Assembly: GCA_025449515.1 (NCBI GenBank)
Contig: JANWJI010000019.1
Span: forward strand, 1 to 9,204
Direction: 5' to 3'
Origin: Nitrososphaeraceae archaeon
Lineage (GTDB): Archaea; Thermoproteota; Nitrososphaeria; Nitrososphaerales; Nitrososphaeraceae
DNA: 9,204 nt
Below, in pieces: positions 1-4,890 of this stretch. The notes under the pieces are model-generated. The model did not search any database, was not told the DNA's origin, and saw only the letters and a list, made by a program, of their open reading frames with translations. Made by a program: the position numbers and the translations under genes. Position 1 is the first letter of the stretch, and each line of letters starts with the position of its first letter.

Positions 1-1
1 C

Positions 2-253
2 CGAATCAGGAGCAGCATCACTATCGATAGCTGGATCCAATCCAGAGTCTCATCTAGAAACAACGGCTTCTCAGAGAGCAAATCTTACACGGTAACTCAC
101 TTCGGTAGGTACAAAGACTTTCAATTTAGAATTCTCATCGATATAAATAGATCGTTTAGCAGGCGATACGGGGCAGGATGTACTTATTCCAACTGGGATC
201 ATTGCATTCTCTGCCGAGATCTCCACGAGCGTCGACTCTACCCTTTAGTGTGA
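2..253 (+). CDS. Possible C-terminal part of an unrecognised protein, cut by the window start
   Basis: This frame is open from the first bases of the window to a TGA at 251-253 (83 codons), so the start lies outside. I do not recognise the family. The last third contains a cysteine cluster of the form C-x7-C-x2-C followed by D-L-H, which could bind a metal, and the middle has an alternating aromatic/hydrophobic stretch that looks protein-like (about codons 38-52). A 12-bp inverted repeat with a T-run on one arm begins 13 bp after the stop, as expected for a terminator. Against it: 83 open codons is not decisive, the composition is rich in Ser and Arg, and a second frame (3-92) could also be a Ser/Thr-rich protein tail. 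Weak call. Confidence 0.27.
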   Translation, partial: RIRSSITIDSWIQSRVSSRNNGFSESKSYTVTHFGRYKDFQFRILIDINRSFSRRYGAGCTYSNWDHCILCRDLHERRLYPLV

Positions 254-265
254 AGCGTAAAATAC

Positions 266-319
266 TTTTTGATAATGACTCAAATCGGTATAGGAGTCAT
301 AGTTTTTCATTATCAAAAA
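266..319. repeat. 12-bp perfect inverted repeat with nested inner stem (possible terminator)
   Basis: TTTTTGATAATG at 266-277 is exactly repeated in reverse complement at 308-319. Inside it, TGACTC (276-281) pairs with GAGTCA (294-299), sharing two bases with the outer arm, so two alternative hairpins compete. The T-run lies on the left arm for the plus strand and on the opposite arm for the minus strand, so it could end transcripts from either side. It sits between the possible frame ending at 253 and the minus-strand gene ending at 527, a convergent arrangement that suits a bidirectional terminator. A relic of a mobile-element end is the alternative. Confidence 0.55.
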
Positions 320-526
320 ATGCGCCCTCAAATCTTCTCCTAACCTACACAGCGTCGTTACACCCTGCGAAATATATTCGACTCGTGCAATGAACTAGAA
401 CTAATGGTTCAAGTGCTCATAATAGACTTATTTCTTGCACAGGTTATGGTTAGTATTACTCAACATATGGATCGCTCTTGGATACTCCCACCAAATAGTT
501 AGTACAATGGCTTCCACTAAATAGTA

Positions 527-694
527 TTATAATTCAATGGAATTTCCATATACACTTTGTAAGCGCTGATAAATACCTGCGCAGTCGAGAGAATCGAATT
601 CAACAAATTTGCCGCATATATTCCTCTTTAGAATTTTTCTGATATCCGTAATGCTTTTTCCGCACATAGTGCATGTCGCTCTATGTTTAGTCAT
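527..694 (-). CDS. Small four-cysteine TRASH/YHS-like zinc-binding protein (55 aa)
   Basis: The minus strand encodes a 55-aa protein with ATG at 694-692 and TAA at 529-527. It carries C8-x2-C11-G-K-S near the N-terminus, then C27-G, then F-D-S-x-D-C38-A-x-I-Y. A first Cys pair followed by a phenylalanine-centred segment and a later Cys next to an aromatic helix is the layout of TRASH/YHS-type treble-clef metal domains, which in archaea occur in small metal-sensing or metal-trafficking proteins. Here the domain is the whole protein: no DNA-binding or membrane segment is visible. A TATA-like GATATACA lies at 726-733 (minus strand), predicting a short leader of about 10 nt, with AGGT six bases before the ATG. 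Family assignment is by motif only. It could equally be a generic zinc ribbon. Confidence 0.68.
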   Translation of the reverse strand: MTKHRATCTMCGKSITDIRKILKRNICGKFVEFDSLDCAGIYQRLQSVYGNSIEL

Positions 695-700
695 AGCGAC
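675..700 (-). promoter_or_regulatory. Hairpin enclosing the start codon of the small zinc protein
   Basis: In the transcript, GUCG-CUAUG (700-692) can pair with CAUAG-AG-CGAC (685-675) around the loop ACUAAA, giving nine base pairs with a two-base bulge. The initiating AUG (694-692) lies inside the stem, so folding would hide it from the ribosome. Seen in sequence; a regulatory role is inference. Confidence 0.35.
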
Positions 701-1234
701 CTACCAAAGTCGGTCCACGAGTACTGATATACATTACGAATAGTAACAGTGTAATATTTAGTGTTAGTATGATATTAATAGATATGTTAGATTCTTCCAT
801 ATTTTTATACTAGATCCATAATTTAATAGAATTTCTGAGTTACATTAGTAGAATTAGATGTTAGAAGACTATTGTCCTGTTCTGGAGAAGAGAGATCATT
901 TGCTCTGTCGCTTAATGCAAGCCACGTCTCCAATACTACAATCGATTCGAGACCTAAATGACACTTTTCGTAGACTCTGTTGCGTATTAAAATAAATACA
1001 GATAGATTGACAGACGGGGGGATTGAGTGATAGGCGCAGACGTCGCTTGCAAAATAGGGGACGCTGCTTCGCATTCCATGAAAGTCTTAGGCGTGTCGTT
1101 CGGTCCAGATGTACTATTCAAATCATACGGATTTTTTAGGGTCTTCAATAGGCTTTTACATTGAGGGTTAGATATAGTCCATCGAAGGACATAGAAAAGT
1201 AGAAATCTTCCTACGAAGATCACAGATTAAGATC
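695..1234. other. 540-bp region without a convincing gene
   Basis: The left part (740-830) is very A+T-rich with several TATA-like stretches on both strands. The rest holds two overlapping minus-strand open frames (823-1074 and 987-1223) with no recognisable domain and implausible N-terminal halves, so neither is annotated. The last 40 codons of the first frame do look somewhat protein-like. No tRNA, rRNA or strong hairpin was seen. It presumably contains the promoter of the L40e gene, but no single TATA box stands out at the right distance from 1235. Confidence 0.5.
726..733 (-). promoter_or_regulatory. Candidate TATA box for the small zinc protein gene
   Basis: On the minus strand this reads TGTATATC. 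Its centre is about 36 bp upstream of the ATG at 694, which places a transcript start about 10-12 nt before the start codon by the usual archaeal TATA-to-start spacing of roughly 25 bp. No purine-rich BRE was clear. Confidence 0.4.
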
Positions 1235-1402
1235 ATGCCAATTACAGATCCTATAAAAAAACAGATAGCACAACAACGTAGACTTTTCTTTAAAATATGC
1301 TTCAAATGTGGCGGAAGAAATCCGATTTCAGCATCGAGATGTAGAAAGTGTCGTGGAACACGTTTAAGGCTGAAGAACAGATCGCTGGGTGCGAAGAAGT
1401 GA
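1235..1402 (+). CDS. rpl40e: 50S ribosomal protein L40e
   Basis: A 55-aa protein of normal archaeal L40e length, from ATG at 1235 to TGA at 1400-1402. It begins with the family's characteristic MPITDP, followed by a basic K-K-Q-I-A-Q-Q-R-R helix and a zinc ribbon with C22-x2-C25 and C36-x2-C39, and ends with the basic tail L-K-N-R-x-L-G-A-K-K. L40e is a small zinc-binding component of the large ribosomal subunit in archaea and eukaryotes, where it is made as a ubiquitin fusion. There is no fusion here. All four cysteines are present and the frame is intact. The start is fixed by family agreement. It has no partner gene in the same orientation close by and is likely its own transcription unit. 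An imperfect dyad TGAGTAACTCA (1407-1417) and a T-rich stretch follow the stop and may end transcription. Confidence 0.95.
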   Translation: MPITDPIKKQIAQQRRLFFKICFKCGGRNPISASRCRKCRGTRLRLKNRSLGAKK

Positions 1403-1562
1403 GTGTTGAGTAACTCATGATACTTTTATCTTATTCGTCTATTTAGCTTATTTTGGATTTCGGTTCTGATACGACTAAGCGGTTAGCCTCAAAGTGGAGG
1501 ATATCTGATCTATCACTATAGCCAGTTGTGAAATTGTGAAGACCTCAGTCAAATTGAAAAAC

Positions 1563-1568
1563 TTAATA
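1563..1568 (+). promoter_or_regulatory. TATA-like element upstream of the radical SAM gene
   Basis: TTAATA in the context ACTTAATATCC is centred about 24 bp upstream of the ATG at 1589. That spacing would start the transcript at or next to that ATG and favours a leaderless message. No Shine-Dalgarno sequence precedes either candidate start. Confidence 0.38.
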
Positions 1569-1588
1569 TCCTTCCAATATGAAAGCAT

Positions 1589-3343
1589 ATGGTTAGAGCG
1601 TCTAGAGTTTTAATAATGAAGTATCCAAAGATAGTACTAACAGCGGACAGAACCTTGATGTCCCCGTATAGAGGAATTTCACTAGCTTCATTTTTCGGAT
1701 GTGCGCCAGCCTTAGATATAAACAGAGATCATGGAACATTTTGGTATAAAGTATTAGGTCAACAAGTAACCCCGAGATTGCTTTTCGATTTTATATGTAA
1801 TCCTATCGAACATAAAAATGGGATCGCCGCTTACGCTCCATATGGATTAAGGAAGGTGGAGTCGGCCCTTCTTAGGGATGGATATAAACCAGAAGACGTA
1901 GTAGTAGCCCACCCTGAGCATATTGAGAAATTCATAGGACCTGGAACAGAGCTTATCGGAACATATGAAATGGATCCACTTGGCATGGGTCCTGTTACTA
2001 TGACGTTTACGTATGGTAGGAAGCATATGTCGTACGATGAATTCTATTGTAGGGATCTTCATTTGAGAATCAAAGCAGCCAAAGAGAAAAGTGGGAGTAA
2101 GGCAAAAGTCATTGCCGGTGCATCAGGGACATGGCAATATAATTATGATCCGGCGAAGATCGAAGAATATGGTATTTACGGCATAGTAGAAGGCGACATG
2201 GGTGGAATAGGGCCAGAACTAGACGGACCTGGTGCCAGATTTTTTGATGCAGTAATTAACGGTGAGTTGGAGAATTCTAACCCATTTAAGAAATCTGAAT
2301 TTAAAGTGGACATAAAAGAATTTTCAAGGAGCGATGAATCGAAGCATTATGGGAGGTTTATTCACTATAGTGACGAACCGAAAATGGACGAAATACCAAC
2401 TATAGTAAATCCAAGCATGCACGGCATGGTTGAAGTGATGAGAGGTTGTGGAAGAGGGTGTAAATTCTGTGACGTAACATTAAGACCATTGAGATATTAT
2501 CCAGTCGAGAAGGTTCAAAAGGAAATTGAAATAAATATGAAATACGGAGGTATGAAGAGTGCTTGGATTCAGAGCGACGATATATTTGTTTACGGACTTA
2601 ATCCAAGGACGACAAAGAATATGCAGCCTAATAGAGAAGCATTGGAGGACCTATTCAGGGGTATCATGGAGACAGGCATTGAACATACAAATCCCACACA
2701 CGGTACTTTAGCTGGGGCTATCGCAGATGAAAAATTGATCCCGAGTATCTCGAAGATTATTAGAGCCGGACCGGAAAATCACATCGGAATTCAGTGTGGT
2801 TTAGAGACTGGAAGCATCAGACTTATTGGTAAGTACGCAGACAGAAAACTAGCTCCATTCCGACCAGAAGAATGGCATTGGGTAGTCAAGACTGGAATCA
2901 AAACTTTTAATGAGAATTATTGGGTGCCTGCTTTTACGCTTATTATGGGTCTTGATAACGACGAAAATGCGGAGGACAGTTGGGAGACTATACGTCTTAT
3001 TCACGATCTCGAGATTGAACAACCAGATTCAAAATTCACAGTCACTCCTTTGACGTTCGTACCCATAGGACTCCTCGAAAAGTCCGAATTCTTTGATATA
3101 GGTAATACGATGGATCCAGGAAAGCTAGGTGTCATGTATAAGACTTGGCAGCACAATTTCAAATATGGCATTCAAAGATTCATGCGTAAGGTTGGACGAC
3201 ACGATCCTGTGAAGAACCTGTTTTTTGCTGGTTTGGCGAGAAGCCTAGGCGGCGTTCCGTTAACTGCAATGGAAAGATTTGCGAGAAGATTGGGCCCAGA
3301 TCACGAAAGAGCAATAGAGAAGATAAAAGTAAGCTATTGGTAA
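1589..3343 (+). CDS. B12-binding-domain radical SAM protein, candidate GDGT ring synthase-like enzyme
   Basis: This 584-aa protein has a short N-terminal I-V-L-T-A-D-R-T-L-M-S motif (residues 15-25), a Rossmann-like cobalamin-binding-type region (about 95-225), and a radical SAM barrel. The barrel has its 4Fe-4S triad C287-x3-C291-x2-C294 in the setting V-M-R-G-C-G-R-G-C-K-F-C. Conserved barrel blocks follow: W-I-Q-S-D-D-I-F near 335, H-T-N-P-T-H-G-T-L near 380, and G-I-Q-C-G-L-E-T-G near 417. Such enzymes cleave S-adenosylmethionine to drive C-C or C-H chemistry. Archaeal relatives include GrsA/GrsB, which make cyclopentane rings in membrane tetraether lipids; thaumarchaea need such rings for crenarchaeol. 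The link to Grs rests on remembered similarity of the overall layout, so it is a hypothesis; other B12-radical SAM methyltransferases are possible. A second ATG at 1616 (575 aa) fits family N-termini, while the TATA spacing favours 1589. Confidence 0.88.
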   Translation: MVRASRVLIMKYPKIVLTADRTLMSPYRGISLASFFGCAPALDINRDHGTFWYKVLGQQVTPRLLFDFICNPIEHKNGIAAYAPYGLRKVESALLRDGYKPEDVVVAHPEHIEKFIGPGTELIGTYEMDPLGMGPVTMTFTYGRKHMSYDEFYCRDLHLRIKAAKEKSGSKAKVIAGASGTWQYNYDPAKIEEYGIYGIVEGDMGGIGPELDGPGARFFDAVINGELENSNPFKKSEFKVDIKEFSRSDESKHYGRFIHYSDEPKMDEIPTIVNPSMHGMVEVMRGCGRGCKFCDVTLRPLRYYPVEKVQKEIEINMKYGGMKSAWIQSDDIFVYGLNPRTTKNMQPNREALEDLFRGIMETGIEHTNPTHGTLAGAIADEKLIPSISKIIRAGPENHIGIQCGLETGSIRLIGKYADRKLAPFRPEEWHWVVKTGIKTFNENYWVPAFTLIMGLDNDENAEDSWETIRLIHDLEIEQPDSKFTVTPLTFVPIGLLEKSEFFDIGNTMDPGKLGVMYKTWQHNFKYGIQRFMRKVGRHDPVKNLFFAGLARSLGGVPLTAMERFARRLGPDHERAIEKIKVSYW

Positions 3344-3405
3344 ATGGTTTAACTCGAACCTTACCTAGTATGTCTTGAACCAGATATAGGTTAGCAATCG
3401 ACAAG

Positions 3406-3413
3406 ATATATAT
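3406..3413 (+). promoter_or_regulatory. Candidate TATA box for the small membrane protein at 3462
   Basis: ATATATAT predicts a transcript start near 3435 and a leader of about 26 nt before the TTG at 3462. The leader contains GGAGTGA (3447-3453), a partial match to the archaeal Shine-Dalgarno consensus GGAGGTGA, eight bases before the TTG. Confidence 0.42.
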
Positions 3414-3461
3414 TTCGTATGTGGCTCATAGAAAACTGATGTATAGGGAGTGACTTAAGAA

Positions 3462-3620
3462 TTGGGAATATTTGAACCCTCTATGCTCTTGGCAGTTTTT
3501 CCCTACTTGTTCATAGGCATCTTTCCAGCCTTCGGTTTACTCATAGTTACAAAATTATTGGTCAGAGAAAGGCAAAACAAGAAGCAATCATTTCGCAAAA
3601 ATGTAGATCAGCGACGATAA
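3462..3620 (+). CDS. Small single-span membrane protein (52 aa, TTG start)
   Basis: The frame runs from TTG at 3462 to TAA at 3618-3620. It encodes a short polar N-terminus, one strongly hydrophobic segment (about residues 8-30, rich in Leu, Phe, Ile and containing two prolines), then a highly basic, Gln/Asn/Lys/Arg-rich tail of about 20 residues. By the positive-inside rule the tail would face the cytoplasm. An in-frame TAA (3456-3458) lies just before the TTG. GGAGTGA at 3447-3453 and a TATA box at 3406 support the TTG; the alternative ATG at 3483 gives 45 aa and loses the ribosome-site spacing. A T-tract within a stem-loop follows the stop. I recognise no family. The gene is too short for most ORF callers, but promoter, ribosome site, hydrophobic pattern and terminator all agree. 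Confidence 0.6.
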   Translation: MGIFEPSMLLAVFPYLFIGIFPAFGLLIVTKLLVRERQNKKQSFRKNVDQRR

Positions 3621-3637
3621 TTAAACAAAATGTGTTA

Positions 3638-3682
3638 GTCGGGAATTGATTTTTTTTTGAAGATTAATCTGTTGTTCCCGAC
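3638..3682 (+). terminator. Stem-loop with T9 tract between convergent genes
   Basis: GTCGGGAA (3638-3645) pairs perfectly with TTCCCGAC (3675-3682). The loop carries a run of nine T (3650-3658) on the plus strand and the palindrome AGATTAATCT (3661-3670). Archaeal termination depends mainly on T-tracts, so this most likely ends the transcript of the gene stopping at 3620. It also lies just beyond the stop of the minus-strand PHP gene (3701), so the stem could protect or end that message too. Confidence 0.6.
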
Positions 3683-3700
3683 AGAATAGATAACCAATTC

Positions 3701-4615
3701 TTACGGAACCAAACTCATGGAAATTAGCTTTTTCCATGATCTATTTTCAAATACTTCCGGGTCATGTCCCTTCATGTTAACTTTCATAGATGCTCGCTTA
3801 GTTAAGTAGAGCGAGAAAGAAGCTATCGATCGCCAAAATCTGTCATGGCGTGTCGAAAGGAAAGAATTGAGTGCCCATCGAACCGCCTTGTGTGCTTTTG
3901 GATGATGGGTTAAGGAGTAATCAAGCAAAGATTCTCTTGAGCTAGATAAAACATATCGAGCGTGTTCATAGAGCTCCTCTTTGGTTGCATACTGGGCGAG
4001 TCCATCCTTAAATCGACCCTTGCGCATCCCAGTCAAAATCGAATCGATATTGTTATCTGATTCAATGGTGTTACTACATCTTCCGATGGTAGACGCAACA
4101 TGTGAATCGCTGCCTGATATGGATATCATATTATTATCCTTTGAAAATTTTTCGGCCACAATGTTGGAAAAGGTATCAATATTATTGCTGTTAAACGACT
4201 CAATCAAATCGCACATCCGGGCCCGGTCGCGGATACCGTTCGATACTGCGAATGGGTGTGCCGCGCATGAGATTGCGCTTTGTGACCTAATTTCATCCAA
4301 TGTTTCTTCAAGGCTCATACCACTTTTTATTTCCTTGTTGATGCCATACGCTAAGACGTGTCCAAGGTTATTTAGAGTAACTTCTTGTCCTGGATAGACT
4401 CTAATCCCATTAAATTTCTCGTGATTCTGTTGATACTCCAACATCTGAATGTAGCCATCAAGTGTATTGTGATTTGTAATGAACAATACATTTATCCCTT
4501 GGACTAAAGCACTTTCAAATTGTTCCTGGATACTGACGCCACAATCAAAAGGAATCCTGTCCGAATTGTTTCTGTAATTTGAATATATATTATGACAATG
4601 AAGTTCTGCCTTCAA
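3701..4615 (-). CDS. PHP-domain metal-dependent phosphoesterase
   Basis: The frame is open to an ATG at 4780, but the PHP fold begins at the TTG at 4615-4613, giving MKAELHCH and a 304-aa protein. Motifs numbered from the TTG start: H6-C-H8 (motif 1), T-N-H49-N-T (motif 2), G-Q-E78 and G-H86-V-L-A-Y-G (motif 3), C-A-A-H120-P, and G-S-D170-S-H172 (motif 4). These supply the metal ligands of the polymerase-and-histidinol-phosphatase fold, which hydrolyses phosphoesters with two or three bound metals. Stand-alone archaeal members (COG0613-like) have mostly unknown substrates, with nucleoside phosphates or histidinol phosphate as precedents. Motif 2 has Asn where Asp is usual, and the last ~100 residues are a basic, aromatic-rich extension past the fold. 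The 55 extra codons to 4780 match nothing and overlap the TATA box, so I discount them. The gene is convergent with the small membrane protein and divergent from the coiled-coil gene. Confidence 0.86.
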   Translation of the reverse strand: MKAELHCHNIYSNYRNNSDRIPFDCGVSIQEQFESALVQGINVLFITNHNTLDGYIQMLEYQQNHEKFNGIRVYPGQEVTLNNLGHVLAYGINKEIKSGMSLEETLDEIRSQSAISCAAHPFAVSNGIRDRARMCDLIESFNSNNIDTFSNIVAEKFSKDNNMISISGSDSHVASTIGRCSNTIESDNNIDSILTGMRKGRFKDGLAQYATKEELYEHARYVLSSSRESLLDYSLTHHPKAHKAVRWALNSFLSTRHDRFWRSIASFSLYLTKRASMKVNMKGHDPEVFENRSWKKLISMSLVP

Positions 4616-4660
4616 TATCTGAGCCGTAGTTAATAACCTAAAAAATGAGCGTGACCCGCC

Positions 4661-4674
4661 AAATATATATATAT
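4661..4674 (-). promoter_or_regulatory. TATA box of the PHP gene
   Basis: An uninterrupted alternating AT run (ATATATATATAT, 4663-4674) on the minus strand predicts transcription starting near 4641. That lies downstream of the ATG at 4780 and about 26 nt upstream of the TTG at 4615, so the element argues strongly for the TTG start. Confidence 0.6.
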
Positions 4675-4704
4675 CTGACAATATCGAACCAAAAATGAAA
4701 TTAG

Positions 4705-4728
4705 ATTCGAATAGAATATTCGAATAGA
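4705..4728. promoter_or_regulatory. Tandem ATTCGAATAGA repeats, candidate operator
   Basis: ATTCGAATAGA occurs at 4705-4715 and again at 4718-4728, a spacing of 13 bp. Each copy contains the 8-bp palindrome ATTCGAAT. The pair lies about 30-45 bp upstream of the PHP TATA box and about 70 bp upstream of the coiled-coil gene's TATA box, in the shared divergent region, where a dimeric regulator could act on one or both genes. Confidence 0.45.
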
Positions 4729-4799
4729 AAAATCGCTCACGAAATAAAATGCTTTTGGCCCAACAGTGTCCTACTAACATGCCTGTTCGTAAATTTAGC

Positions 4800-4808
4800 T
4801 ATAAAAAT
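4800..4808 (+). promoter_or_regulatory. TATA box of the coiled-coil gene
   Basis: TATAAAAAT predicts a transcript start near 4828, leaving a leader of about 60 nt before the ATG at 4891. The leader contains AGGAG (4851-4855), but 35 nt from the ATG is too far for ordinary ribosome binding. Confidence 0.5.
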
Positions 4809-4890
4809 GTTAGAACGACAAGATTTTCTTGCCAGTTAAATTCCACTTCTAGGAGATTTAGAAACAGTTTTGTTACTGTACTCATAAAGA

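Noticed and set aside
178..393. 71-codon plus-strand open frame preceded by TATAAATA at 142-149
   Set aside because: Composition is unstructured and basic, it runs straight through the 12-bp inverted repeat, and it overlaps a longer frame ending at 253. The TATA-like site alone is not enough.
823..1074. 83-codon minus-strand open frame
   Set aside because: The C-terminal 40 codons look mildly protein-like, but the N-terminal half does not, there is no good start near the plausible part and no domain is recognisable.
987..1223. 78-codon minus-strand open frame
   Set aside because: Overlaps the previous frame, lies antisense to the L40e upstream region and shows no domain.
1847..3404. Minus-strand open frames opposite the radical SAM gene (1847-2062 and 3180-3404)
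   Set aside because: Shadows of the strongly supported plus-strand gene; no promoter or domain of their own.
3437..3449. CTGATGTATAGGG shared with 7008-7019
   Set aside because: A 13-bp match between two places in a 9-kb window is close to chance expectation, and the surroundings differ.
3981..4397. 138-codon plus-strand frame opposite the PHP gene
   Set aside because: It is the antisense of conserved PHP motifs, which explain the open frame.
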